From the NCBI RefSeq assembly GCF_035046485.1, contig NC_085138.1:276563694-276627693 (forward strand): a DNA stretch of 64,000 nucleotides, written 5' to 3'. Below, piece by piece: positions 43,786 through 56,335 of the stretch. The notes beneath the pieces were generated by a model. It made no database searches and was not told the origin of the DNA. It saw nothing but the letters and a program-made list of their open reading frames with translations. The position numbers and the translations under genes are program-made. The stretch is from Aedes albopictus. Taxonomy: Eukaryota; Arthropoda; Insecta; Diptera; Culicidae. How positions within the stretch are numbered: the stretch's first letter is position 1; each line of letters begins with the position of its first letter.

Positions 43786-44752
43786 ATAATATACACATAA
43801 TCAACTACCTTCTGTGAAAAATTCATGGAAATTGGTAGAGAAATTCAAACGTTATGATTAAGCAAACATCGCACATGAAAAACAGAAAAAATATTCACAA
43901 ACACTCACCCAATTAAACACCAGTAGCTTTCAAACCGATTGATTAAAGTTGATGAAATTTTGCAAGAAAATGTCTCTATAAGCATCACAACTGCTAACGA
44001 AATTTCATAAGTATCATCACAGAACTTTGAACTGCAGCGTGGAAGAACCATCTACTATGCGAATAAAAATTGGTCATGATTGTACAAAATGCTTAAAACC
44101 ACCTCTGATTGTTTTTCTTCCACAGATAAAAGTAATGCATCGATTTTTATGAAATTTTGCACACATAATAAACATGCACCAAAGAGTTGCCAGGTAATTA
44201 TTTGGCCAATTTTACCGATTCATTATAGAGCTACAGCCGTGCTTCTGTGTCCCGATTATTGCGGATACAGGCTTTAATATGTCTGATTAAAGATAACTTG
44301 AGAACAGAAGTGGAAAATCTTTGGGCATCAACACTAAAATTTTTTGACATTGACGTAAAAAAAAATCAATTTTTCGCGAAAAATCCAAAAAGTGTCTATC
44401 CATGATAACTCTTTTCAACGTTCAAAAAGTATCCATGTTTTTAAGGTTGGTGAAACATTTGTATATTGTTAGTGTACGTTCAAATTTTTATTCAATTCGG
44501 TTCACTGGTTTCCGAGATATGACAGCTGTAAAATGAGTTGTCTAAAATATAGTGTTTTACCCGAACGGTTCTAATTTTGCGAAAGATTAATCAATCGAGC
44601 CCAAATTTGTACCATTGATGCACATATAATAGGTTGACAAACAGTAAAAATTTGAGATTTTTTTATGCACTCTATGAAAAGTTATAGCATGTTGAACTTT
44701 TTTGTGAGAGAAAAAAAGTTACCTATCCCAAACATTTTGGCCATCCCCTGTA

Positions 44753-44910
44753 TATGGTTTCGCATTATGCGTTTTACACAGTGTATTATGTGCATCCTCA
44801 GCTTTTGTGCACTCAAATCGATACCGATCTGGCTTTATTGTTGCTGTTCTTTTTTTTTGTGCTGTGATTGTTAAGAGTTTAATCTTGCTTAGTTTGGATA
44901 GTAGCTACGG
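44753..44910. other. Short spacer
   Basis: AT-rich sequence between the nest and the decayed LOA copy. No feature seen. Confidence 0.4.
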
Positions 44911-44914
44911 TTAG

Positions 44915-47115
44915 GATAGCTCAAATCAATCTTCAGCACAAAAGAACAGCAACGATCAATTTTTGTAGACTTATGCAAAATGGTACAGCCCAAGTGGCGT
45001 TAGTCCAAGAACCTTACTTTCGTAAGGGGAATTTCTATCTCCGGTGTTTGCTACTTTTAGTAAAAATGAAATGGCAAACTCACGTGTCATGCCTCGAGCA
45101 TGTGTGCTTGTCAACAACGCAATCATTGCTACACTCATCTGTGAACTAACCACTAGAGATGTATGTGCTATCACAATCGATGTATGTGTTGGAAACCTCA
45201 ACGGGAAATACGTTTATTGTTCGGTTTATTTACCGCATGATGAACCATCCCCTACGGATGATTTCAAGCAAGACATCGAATACTGCACTTAAAAAGGCAT
45301 TTCCCTAATTGTTGGTAGTGCTCCCCATATAACCTGGGGCAGCTCAGACATCAATTCGAGAGGCTCCAGATTGATGGAATACTTAAGTAGTACAGATCTT
45401 GGATTACTCAACATAGGCAACCGCTCAACCTTCATGGTATCTGCTAGAGAGGAAGTGTTAGACATTACGCTTTGACATTGGCATGTGTCAGAAGAAGAAT
45501 CTTTATCTGACCATCGCTACATCTTGTTGAACATGTGAATGTTACTCCGCAAACTTTGCGTTTCAGGAACCCCCGGTCAACCAACTGGGATCTCTTTACC
45601 GATTTGGTTGCAGCCAAATTTCATATGGATACTCACCATCCATTGACACTCCAAGTGATTTAGATGATGCCGTTGATACTACAACGGCCTTCGTCATAGA
45701 AGCGTTTGAAGAAGTTTGCCCTCTGCGGTTTGTGAAGACCACAAGAGGAACCTTTTGGTGGAAGTCTGATCTGGCGAAGCTCAGGGAACAATGTAGAAAG
45801 AGTTGGAACAGACGACGTTCTGCTGGATTGGAGCCTTTCAGGTTGGCTCGCAAGGCCCACCAGGAAGCTCTTCGGTCTGCTGAACGATCCGGTCGGAAAA
45901 ACCTTTGTACAAATGTTTCCAGTCTGAGTGAAGCCAGTCGCTTGAACAAAATCCTTGCAAAATCTAAGGATTTTCAAGTGAACGAACTTCGTTTACCAAA
46001 TGGTGATTTCATTTCCTCTGATGAGGAAGTTTTGGAATGTTTATTCAGTACCGTAAACTGGGGTGTAGTTGATCAGTGGGGTGAACCTGATCACTCAAAC
46101 ACCCACGGATATCGACTTTCAAGGAAGTTACCATTCCATTTTAATGTTACGTCATTGGCATGCGAATGGTTAAAATATAATTGTTGTTTCCTTGAAAGTC
46201 TATATCCGCGGATAATTGAGTGATCAGGTTCATCCCACTGATCAACTACACCCCAGTTTACGATACACACTTCCCCGGATGTGTGGATATTACATCTTCG
46301 GATGAACCTGATGTCTTTTCTTGTAGTTATGATTCTTTAGCTTTAGAATCGATTGAATGGGCACTAAATAGCTTTGCTCCTTTCAAATCTCCTGGGGCAG
46401 ATAGGATTTATCCTATTTTGCTTCAGAAGGGATTTGATCATATCAAACATGTTTAGAAACAACTACTTGTTTGCAGTTTTGCTACAGGGTATATTCCCAA
46501 ATCCTGGCGGGATATTACTGTAAAGTTTATTCCAAAAGTGGGTCGTGCGTCGTATGAAGAAGCAAAGAGTTTCAGACCTATCAGTTTGACCTCTTTTCTT
46601 CTGAAATGCTTAGAACGCATTGTCGATCATCACATCCGTGATGTTCATCTGGTCAATGTGCCTCTTCATGTGAACCAACATGCTTACCAATCTGGAAAGT
46701 CCACTGTGACTCTTTTACACGAAGTTGTTTACAATATCGAGAAGGCATTCGCTCAAAAGCAATCCTGCTTGGGTGTTTTCTTAGATATCGTGGGTTCCTG
46801 TGACAACGTGCCTTTCGATGCCATATTGCAAGCCGCACGGGGTCATGGTATATCTCCAATGATTTCCAATTGGATTCACTAAATGCTCGAAAACCGACAT
46901 CTCTTCTCGACATTGCGTCAAGCGTCGATTAGGAAATTGAGTGTTTGTGGATGCCCCCAAGGGGGAGTCTTATCACCACTTTTGAGGAATCTCGTAGCAG
47001 AGGCAACTCAATAATAGCGGGTTTCCTACTTATGGTTTTACCGACGACTACCTAACATTGTTAGTCAGTATGTGCTTCAGCACCCTTTTCGACCTGATGC
47101 AAAACGCTCTTCAGG
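44915..47115 (+). pseudogene. Decayed LOA-like ORF2 fragment
   Basis: Begins with the endonuclease start (IAQINLQHKRT in a broken frame at about 44918), followed by VALVQEPYF, SSDINSRGSRLMEYLSS and WHVSEEESLSDHRY near 45480-45520. The frame 45732-46050 continues with WWKSDLAKLREQCRKSWNRR; 46266-46456 holds SIEWALNSFAPFKSPGADRI; 46538-46882 holds EAKSFRPISLTSFLLKCLER, HAYQSGKSTVTL and VFLDIVGSCDNV. A degenerate active site (FTDDY in place of YADD) lies near 47040, after which the element is lost. Several stops and frameshifts plus a MITE at 46051. Related to, but clearly diverged from, the copy at 37739-43785. Confidence 0.85.
46051..46263. mobile_element. 213-bp TA MITE inside LOA relic
   Basis: Inverted ends CGTAAACTGGGGTGTAGTTG with a perfect mirror, then GATCAGTGGG and CCTGATCACTCAA blocks and a loop with CGGATATCGACTTTCAAGGA mirrored. 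TA at 46049-46050 and 46264-46265. Removing it restores LFSTHFPGCVD across the junction, so it hit a then-continuous frame. Confidence 0.85.
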
Positions 47116-47119
47116 TAGT

Positions 47120-48971
47120 TGAGCGCTATGCAGCGCTACGATTCCGAACCCGCGGTCCTTCAGTTGATCAGCGAGTATGCGGGTGCTCCCAATGAAGTTG
47201 AGAGATCGGCAAATCCAGCAAATCCACGTACCGAGTTTCCAATCGCAAGTCCCTTTTCGTTGCTGTGGTCGTTGTCATTGGTATCGGTTCGCATTTTTCT
47301 CTTGTTGATTTTTCAGTGCTTGTCTTTTTATGGCTGGCTCGCAGGGCTTGACACCAGCCCACCACCCCAAGGATCTGGGCTTCCCTTGACGGAAGCTACG
47401 GGTTCTGCATTGGCATTTCCTCCAACTACAGTGCTAAATAGCTAGGCTCAAGCGCCAGTCTTCGCCGGGCTTCCTGAGCTTCCACCTTTCTTCATTTGAT
47501 TATTTAGCCTAAAATTTTGCAAGGAGCCTCATTTGTATGATCCCTACTGTAAATTCGAGGCATCGATGTTACGTCACATGTAAGAAAATCTGTTTGCAGC
47601 TGAAAGTATATCTATAGAACCGCAAGAGTTCGCTTTGAGTGGTTTTGTACTTATGACGTGTCCAGCATGATTCGGCAAATGTACCATGCCACCAGCCTGC
47701 AGAGCCGAGCCAGAGTGTACCGCCAACGGAAAACCAGGATGAGGCATCCAGCCAAAACGTAAGCACCATATATTGGCTGACTCCAAGTGTTGGCGGGTAT
47801 AATAACAACGGGCACATTCCCTCCGAATCAGCCTAGACGTAGAGAGAGTGAGAGAGTTTATTCATAATTGAACGACATGGTTTTCCTGTCAATATCGAAG
47901 CACAAAAGCATTATGGAAATTACCGTTCCTTGTTGTACTGTCTTATTTGCATTTTATAGCACGATTGCAGTATGTATGCCCCCCTTGCTTTATTTTAGCA
48001 GAACCAATGTTGACATAAACTAGTGCCAGTATGAGCTTAGGAGTGCTTTGCTATGATTAAGGTTCGAGCAAGAAAGCGATAGTTTGATGCATAGCATTGT
48101 TGATTTCATTTTTACAATTCGAATGACACACGAGATAGGGACGGTTATCGTTCGAACGGATGATTTACAAATCATGCACTTGGAAGATGGTTGATAAACT
48201 GATAGCAGTTATGAGTAATTATTAAGATGAAACATCAGACAATACAAATAAGTTACAGTTGGTTGAACATTTTTTGTAAAACAAACATTTAGCTTGTCCC
48301 GAGAACTGTGTATTCTGTCTATCTATGAATCAGTGACTACCAGTTCAATCTGCCGATTGTAAGCTTTAAAACTTTCACAAACATTTGCTCAATATTCTAA
48401 ACTTATAGTTGAGTCATTCGAGCCCAGTAACTTAAACCCTATCCTTTCCGGGGACCTCGTCTTTGAAAACTATGTAAGTTTTTACAAGTTTACCGACCCG
48501 TTTTCGAGTTTCGTAGACGTCAGAAGAGATTAAGAGCTCTTCTTTTTTGCAAACTACACCACTTCATGCACTGTACACTTTTGCTTACTTACCCATGGTT
48601 TTGATGATGTACATGCCGTTAGGGAAGTCTACATTTGCGCTAGACCACTGAAAAGAATCTCTCCCCCGAAAAGTAGAAAGCTGTGTAAATGAAGTTACAC
48701 CGAGTGGGACGGGGGTCGTCGTTATCCTCCACCACTATGAGGCGCCGCCGTAGTCACAACGAAAAGTGAAAAAAAAACACATAACACAAGTCTGTTCGCT
48801 CATATAACAAGGAGGAAAAGTTTTACCACTCTCCGGATAAATATGCTTTGCATTATTAAGGTTTACATGCCGGCACTTGAAAATTGCACTGCTGATGGGT
48901 TGGCTGATTGCCAGCCGAAATATTTCTTCTTACACATTTTGATTCGTGGCGGGGGAAAGTGAAGGCACACA
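47120..48971. other. No clear gene
   Basis: 47122-47470 looks like further retroelement debris (frames on both strands without motifs). The rest is AT-rich DNA with nothing I can support. Confidence 0.35.
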
Positions 48972-51096
48972 TAAGACCAAGCCCACTCGTGGGCTTCATA
49001 CTACACACGCAACAGCACGTCGTTAACGATTTTTAATTTCGTTATCCACCCATTTTCGCACCGGTCGTTCGTTTCCATGTGAGTAAAATAATGATCGCTC
49101 GCCTTTGCGCACCGGGGATCTCTATTCAATCCGTACCATCGGTTTCTTGCACTTCTGTAAATCATCGCAATATTTTGTGTATTTCTATGGTGTTATTGCA
49201 AATCTTATTCAGATAATAATCTGTGCTCATATTTTGAAACAAAGGGGGTTTGGATAAGACTGAAAACAGTTAGTAAAAATTGAACTCAAATAAACAATTC
49301 CCTTGGAGATTTGTACCAGTTTTGGTGCGTTTAAAGATATCATTTTCTCAATAATGTATGATTGTATTTAATCTCGGAATTCAAGCAATCTTTTTTTAAA
49401 ATTATGTGTTTGTTGCTTACTGTATGACTTGTAGGTTGAATTTTTATCTAAAATAATATTCATCTCTTCGATATCCATGTTGCCTTCTCGAAAAAAAATT
49501 ATCTGAATTTGAGATTTTGAGCATCTTTTTAATAATTAGGTTTATTGAATAATTACATCCCTTGCATTTCCAACACATTTATAACGTAGTTGTCTCCTTT
49601 ACAACTTCGCGTAGATCAAGATTTTTGAATCCTGGTCATAGTAGAAGCTGTCTTCTAACAGTCTGCGATAAGTTTACGCAACCTTTTTTCATTAACGTGT
49701 ATTTTAACTTCATCTTATTCTATACTCAGTCACAACCTTTTAGTTACAAAGCATCAATCGGAAATCTTAATATATATTGCGATCCTTTGGATGCTGGTAT
49801 ATGAATATTTTGTTGGAAGCAGATTCTATGCGCTTGAAGTAGACTGCGTATTTGTCAAACTACATAATGAGCCCACTCTCCTTTTTGGCACTTCATACAA
49901 CAATTGATGTATTTTAACATCCAACACCTTGCTTTTTCTATAACGAGGAACCTACAATATGGCAGTCCTGTACACCGCCTATTTTAATTGATGAAACTTG
50001 GCAGCCCGACTACTTTTTTTTAGATTTTTATCGGTATGATTAAAGTTTGTTTTTTACAAAAAAAAAATACTGAAGTGTTTCTATGATATCTAAATTGAGT
50101 TAGGTACAGTCAAAGCATCTTTGAAAAATCGTAATTACTCTTATCTAATCTTATACATACGGAGCCAGTACGGAATCACCCTGGAAAGCAATCGTGTTAC
50201 TTTTCTTGTCAATATTGATGCTTGCAGCATATCATCGATATGACACATGCATCAAAGCGGCCAGGTCTACTGCGTTGTATTTACGCGCAAAGATGATTCT
50301 TCGAAATACTTGGAGTACAGAATACTTTCTTTCGGCAAGGTACTTCTCGAATTTACAGGGGAGGAAGGCGATCCAGATAACATGTTGATGAATATGTTTT
50401 AAATATATGAAAATGAGAATAAAAGAGCTGTGAATAAATGTGTTATATTGGAAAGAGCTCCCCAATTGTTGGGTTGTTTTTATAGATCTAATGTCGAACC
50501 TCCTATTCTGTATGATTGATGTTATTCGCATGGGGTCTTCGGAGATTTTTTTTCTGCTTTGCCTTATTCTTTCTACAAGGGTGAAGTTACCCATTTCGCA
50601 CACTTTCTTCCTAATGTCTCGTTTATTTTATTTATATTTTTAAATTTATATTTAATAGACCACCCACTGACGACCACCATTTTCAAAAACAGCAATCAAA
50701 CTAAAACTCCTTTGCCTTTTTCGAAATATTCACGACAAAACGAAAGGCGAGGCACAGCTCTTTCAAAGCGGGGGATCTCAGCCCGGAAAGTGAAGAAAGA
50801 AAACCTTGTGGTCACTTATTACAGTCAAATGGTATCTTTCCGGGTTAGAAAATACGCACATCTTCTCACCGGAATCTGCGACGGATGACGATGATTTTGG
50901 AACATGTCGGAACTAACTTCGCGAGTTATTTATTTGGACATTTTTCTAAATGTGCGAAACCAAACTTTACTTGCTGCGTAGCAACCCCGGCTCAAACATG
51001 TACGTGTTAAAAAAGCAAAACTCACTGAATCACTATACATTTCTTCAAATATTAGTTTCGAAACGATCGGCCGAATCAAAAACTACAGTGTGATTA

Positions 51097-51758
51097 CACA
51101 CTTAGAATAAATTACAGTATTCGGTGAAAAAAATCACCGAAACTGGTATGTAAACAAGCAAACTACAGCATTACGGCGAAATCGATGAAATTGCAGGAGA
51201 AAATCGGTGAAATCTAAGAAATCACCGAAGAATCGGTGAAATCAGACAAATTTACAGGAGACCTGTGAATATTTTACCGAACAGATCGGTGATGGGACTA
51301 TTTTACCGTACTACTGTAAAATGCGTTTGACAGCCACGCCGGCAGCATCGAGCATCAGTTCTATTAGAATTTGCGCATCATCTCCAAGCAAGACTCTCTT
51401 GTACAGTGGCAGCAAGTGTGGTTCCTGATCAGAAGGTCATGTATTCAATCCCATCATCGACGTTTTTAATGAAAATATTGTTTTTTTGTGCTCGCATAAA
51501 ATCGCCGTAAATATGTAAAATTTACTGTACGTTCAGTGATATTGAGAATTCATTTGTAAACAAACATACCGAACGTTCTGCGATTTTTACGGTAAATTTG
51601 TAAAAAGTACCGAACGTTCCGGTAATTTTGACAGATGCATTTTCCTGAGATTCGCAGTACGTTCGGTGGTTTGAAAAATCACCGAACTTTTTACCGTACG
51701 TTCAGCTGTTGAGATTACGGTAAAATTTTACCGTAATCCGTCATTTTTTCTAAGTGTG
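51097..51758. mobile_element. 662-bp TA element with CACACTTAGAA ends
   Basis: Ends CACACTTAGAA and the mirror, with TA at 51095-51096 and 51759-51760. Inside, repeated ATCACCGAA, ATCGGTGAAAT and TTACCGTA motifs occur in both orientations around a central non-repetitive block with a tRNA-like segment (51405-51454). Probably related to 13654-13952. Confidence 0.75.
51405..51454 (+). other. tRNA-like segment with degenerate B box
   Basis: CAGTGGCAGCAAGTGTGGTT resembles a D arm, followed by an anticodon-arm-like CTGATCAGAAGGTCATG and a B-box-like GTATTCAATCCC. A T run (51479-51487) follows. No intact cloverleaf. The same arrangement is found at 33046 and 63228. Confidence 0.35.
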
Positions 51759-52341
51759 TATGAACAATCGTAACTATTTTTATAAGAAAATCAATACATT
51801 TTCGTTATGCATGATCCTAAAATTGGCGAAGAAGGGAAAACTTTATTCATAACATACTTTAGCAAAGCTTGTCAATTTGAACCTATTATTTTTCTGCGTT
51901 TGTATTGTCACTCTATCACAATTGTATGTCAGACAATTTGTTGTGTTATTCGTGTAACGATCTATGATATTGTTTGGTTGAAAATTCCAAAGCAAGTAAA
52001 AATAAAAATTTTAAATATTCGATGCAAACTAAAATAAATTCTTACCTATACAAAACAAGAAAATCATTCTCTAGAAACTATATACCGGGCAACAAATCCA
52101 TACTCATGTTCTTTCGTCTCCTCTTTACGCTACCCAGAGAGCTAAACGCGAGAGAGCGCACGAGCCTACGGATAGAGACCGTACTTTGCGTGTCTCTATA
52201 TTCTAAGCCCTGCTACGAACCGTACGTAAACTTTTCGCTTTCGAGCCCTACTTAGCAGCGACCGGTGCGGTTCGCTTCTTTGTTCGGGGCTCTACTTAAC
52301 GTTAAAACGCTTGATTGAGCCCATGAGTGGGCTTGGTCTAA

Positions 52342-52994
52342 CAAAGATTACTACAAGTGTCGAAGAAAATGGGAAATGATAGGTACGATTACTATTTGCA
52401 GAACAGTAAAGCGTTTTACTTGTATAGCATTATTGTATCTGGTTCGTTCAGCGAAGAAGATAAATCCAGGGCACTACTATTAATCTTTCAAAGCCAATTT
52501 ATGCCGTTTGATTTTTTTAATGAAGTTTCCGGTACTCCACAAACCTTCTCCCCATTCCAACGTTTTCTTTGCACTTCCAAAAAGAGTGTCGAACAATGTT
52601 TTCGGAAATAATTCTTCGCAGAACCCTTCAATTTTCCAAACCGTTTCCCACGCCAAGAAATTTATGCAGTTTCAGATGAAACATTTCTTGCTCTTGGCCA
52701 CCCCTCCCTCCTTTCACCATGATCTTCTGATTATGTATTCTCTTTTACTGGGATGCGTAAGGTTGTGTAACCAAAGAATAACAATCTGCAAGTACTAAGA
52801 ATGCAGCAAGAACTTCAGGAGCTTCATGTTTTTCAACATCGTGGCTGAAAAAATATCTTGCAACGATTAGGGTTGCTAGAGTGAAACATGATGAAGTCTC
52901 ATTCATTTTGAAATTCTGAGTATCTTGTAGATAGAGATAAAGTTGAATCAATACCCTTTGCAGAAAAAAAAATGAAATTTATGTTAAAATACAT
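52342..52994. other. No clear gene
   Basis: Frames 52357-52611 and 52508-52798 (84 and 96 codons) overlap in different phases and lack motifs. Confidence 0.35.
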
Positions 52995-53099
52995 CACCAT
53001 GAACGATTAGCAAGAAAATAATATCAGACCATATTTTGGGACAACCGGTAGTACTCTGGAACCAGTTTAGAGTCCCATCGGAAGTGGCCAAATGTAAAT
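52995..53099 (+). repeat. One copy of the 155-bp CCGGTAGT repeat
   Basis: GATTAGCAAGAAAAT, then ACAACCGGTAGTACTCTGGA and CCCATCGGAAGTGGCCAAAT, the same unit as in 57340-58030. The LTR element at 53100 inserted directly at its end. Confidence 0.7.
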
Positions 53100-53192
53100 T
53101 GTAGTAGGCTATGCATTAGGTATCACTCTGAATAAACGTCACTTGTATACTGTACACTGAAATAGTAAGAAGTGTTTTTACTAAACACTACA
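53100..53192 (+). repeat. 5' LTR, 93 bp
   Basis: Very short LTR with TG...CA ends; matches 56994-57086 base for base by eye. AATAAA occurs inside it (AATAAACGTC, 53131-53140), a possible polyadenylation signal. Confidence 0.9.
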
Positions 53193-55715
53193 TTGGCGAC
53201 TAAGGATGAAGATTTCTGGAGGAAAAGAAGAATATACAAATGCTGTTTTATCCGGCGACTGACGAAGAAGAAATCAACCAAACCTTGGAATCCCGATGAG
53301 ATCGTGACCCAGAACCTGGAAGACCAGTGGCTTGAGAGAACTCTGAAGGCTAATACACAGATCCGGATGAAAAGTGAAAAGTTTGGTTGACGGTGCTCGG
53401 AGCAACTAATCTACACCCAACGCTTCGGATGTAGGTGTTCGGTAATTATTATTTTATTGATATTTTAAAGTGAACTTTCCACACTGGTATAAAAATTGGC
53501 TACCCAGTCAATACTGATTCATATTGGCTCCTATTTCATGAGCACTTTAACCTTCGTTATGCAGCAATCACCATCATCACCGCAAAACATTAGAGCGAGA
53601 AAAATGATGGTTCAAAGATAACGCAGATACATACATACGAGTGATTGGTTTTGACGTTTTTCATGAGGTTATATTTTCAAGCATGCTATGATCCTTAGCT
53701 CTAAAATGCAATAGACAGAATGTCAGCAGCAAAATCTGAAATTTCTTATAGCAAATACTTTTTCTAAGAAAATAAATGGTGGGCACAAATAAATAGGGTA
53801 TTGAAGTGTGCGCAATGATTTCGAGAAATAATTCATATTGCTAATTTGACAAATGATGTTATTGGTATTTATATGTTATGAAAATTCAATAGATTTGTTT
53901 GAAATCTGCCCCATTGCAAGTCAATCAGTGGATTATTCGATAAATGTTCATTCCATCTTGAATTAATAACACCATAAAATCATTTCACTTATGCACAAAC
54001 AAACCTTCAATTCTAATTTGAAGGATGTGTAAATACATGTGTAAATATCATAACTTTTTGTACGTTAGTGCAAATCATTATCAATTGATATAACGAATAC
54101 TACACAATTAGTTTGTCCAGGAGAAAATAAAATTATGTAGATTGAGTGTAGAGGTTGTAATCAGAAAAAGCCGCTTCTCATTCACTTAACATTTTCGAAA
54201 GTAGACCTACAAACCTAAAAACTTTTTGCTTGTTCATTTGAACTAAATATTGTGTACATTTTAAAACCATGATTTTTGGTCGAACTAGAAACTTGTGTTG
54301 TGTTACGCATAAGATAAGTTGCACATTTTACATTGATCTGAAAGCTTTTGTTAATAAGCGGTAAAAAAAAATTAATTATTTTTAACATTTACATTAATTG
54401 TCATAATTGATTAAGCTTGACCGTGTAATAATGCTTTTCAAGTTACAAAACTAATCTGGATGGTGAAAGTGTTGGGTCAATCATAATGGCACCAAGAATG
54501 GTCATAAAGTATTTCACATGGTTTTCTGATTTATAACAGGCGTGGCAATAAATTGAGTGATAGTATATTCAGTATGAAATGTACCATTCAGTCAAATGAA
54601 GAGCATTATTCTAGCTTTGTTTACCCTTTCAATTTTCTATAATGTTCAAAGTGGTGGTTTTTTACTAATAATGTTAAATATCCTGCGAAGCACTATGGAA
54701 GAATTTATGTTCGATATTTAAATAATGCACGGTGCACAATATTCTGAAAGTGATATATTCTGGAAAACTGACTGTTTAAATCTTTCAACGGCGTGAATCC
54801 TTATGAAATTTGATAACTTGAAAAAAAAACGATAAGAATGACGTGTTAAAAAAAATGTTTGCATATATAAATAGCCTGCCTTGTATTGTTGCCGTCGTGA
54901 TGATAAAACTGTAATAGGGATTTGTCGGAAACATAATATTTCTGATCAGTTTATTCTACAATATACACAATACGATTAAAAAAAACGTCGATTAAAATTG
55001 AAAGATTTTCTTATAACGCATAAAACTTTTTCATTGAAAGTAATATTAAACGAACATATTTGAGGGCAGTTTACCATGACTAATATATAATTAAGTATTT
55101 TACTGAAATTTTGAAATTCATGGACATTGAAAAAAAATGAAAAACAAAACACACAAATATATTACAAATCTACACGCTTCAAAGATTTTGAGGTTTTTTT
55201 AAAATAATTTATTCGGAAAAAAGTTATTTTAGAATTATAGCTTAACAAATTAGAAAACATGTTCCAATGAAATATTAAAGAATTTGTAGGAGTCAGATTT
55301 ATTTAAGTTTTATCCATTTTATTGATTTCTGTTAACAAGTATAACAATATGAAAAAAAGCGTTGAAGTTAAAATTTTATTTTCTCAAGAGATCTAAAAAA
55401 ATCATTGTGAAAATTTGGAAATTTGGGATTAAAGAAAATGCAAATAGTTGATACTGGATTATGTACACAAAAGTGTGTAGGAAAAATTTCGAATATGGAA
55501 TCATGAAATTTTCGAAGAAACTATCAGCATGTTTTAAGGAAAGAAGTAGAAGGGAATAAATTTTGTACGATACATTGAAAAAAAAAGACATATTTAGCCA
55601 TGCCGTTTATTTCTCAAATTATTTGAAGATATATCAGTAACTTAACTAAAGATAATAAGTATAAAAATATATAATAAGTGATTCAATGAAACATTGGAAA
55701 AAATCTTGGCTGTTT

Positions 55716-56335
55716 AGGGTTATGAAATCATTGAGCAGTTCGGTCCGTTTCTAAATTGAAATGAAGGAACATGACAAGTATAATTTACTATGATTTTATC
55801 AGTAGAGAGTAAAGGGAATGCTTCGAGTAATTCCGGTCTACTTCTCCATATGGAACGAAGAGGATATGAAAATCCTAGTCCGTTACTGGAAAAAGGAACG
55901 TAGGGAGATTGTGAAAATTCGGTCCATTTCTCAAGTGAAATGAAGGAATACCACAAATCGTCCAGTCCGCTCCTGGTTACACAGTAGAGAGTAAAGGGAA
56001 CATTGATTCCGGTCTATATCTCCATATGAAACGAAGGAGATTTGGAAATCTCGGTCCGTTTCTGTTAAAGGAATGAAGGAAGATTGTTGAAATTCGGTCC
56101 ATTCCAAGTATGGAATGAAGGAACAAAACAAATCGTCCGGTCCGCTCCTGGGTAAATAAAAGAGAGTAAAGGGAACACTGATTCCGGTCTACTTCTCCAT
56201 ATGAAATGAAAAGGAAAAGCAATCCTGATCCATTTCTGAAAAAAAAAGAGCGAAGGGAGATCGCTGAAATTCGGCCCGGTTCAAAAGAGAGAATCGAAGG
56301 AATAATGCGAATCATCCGGTCCGTTTCTTGTTAAG
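55716..56335. repeat. About 3.5 units of a 175-182-bp tandem repeat
   Basis: AGAGAGTAAAGGGAA recurs at about 55803, 55985 and 56160, with ATTCCGGTCTACTTCTCCAT and AATTCGGTCCATT blocks between. Situated inside the 53100-57086 LTR element. The first LTR element in the window also carries a tandem array in its interior. Confidence 0.85.

Larger units (their letters stand above)
37268..44274. mobile_element. Inner TA element, split by LOA retrotransposon
   Basis: Ends AAGCCTGTATCCGCAATAAT and the exact mirror, continuing CGGGACACAG, with TA at 37266-37267 and 44275-44276. After removing the retrotransposon it is about 0.95 kb (37268-37738 plus 43799-44274). The interior arms are diverged and contain several CAAAATTTC(A)-type motifs. 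No transposase frame. Confidence 0.82.
36820..44750. mobile_element. Outer TA element of a four-level nest
   Basis: Terminal repeats CAGGGGGTGGCCAAAATGTT and the mirror of CAGGGGATGGCCAAAATGTT, with TA on each side (36818-36819 and 44751-44752). The arms continue for hundreds of bases (e.g. TCATATCTCGGAAACCAGTG at 37048, inverted near 44505). Its own sequence is only 36820-37267 plus 44275-44750, about 0.9 kb; the rest is inserted DNA. Partial relatives at 840-1235 and 8840-9080 support this. Non-coding; mariner-type by its TA target. Confidence 0.85.
48975..52338. mobile_element. Possible 3.4-kb TIR element with TAA duplication
   Basis: Ends GACCAAGCCCACTCGTGGGC and the mirror of GACCAAGCCCACTCATGGGC, flanked by TAA (48972-48974 and 52339-52341), a PIF/Harbinger-type target. 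A second shared block, GCACCGGTCG, lies about 85-90 bp inside the left end and about 70-80 bp inside the right end, inverted. The interior has no transposase; a 123-codon minus frame (50232-50603) has no motif. It contains a 662-bp TA element. The distance between the ends makes chance pairing possible but the duplication argues against it. Confidence 0.55.

Noticed and set aside
50232..50603. 123-residue minus-strand frame
   Set aside because: No motif, unremarkable composition, and it lies inside a probable TIR element in AT-rich DNA.
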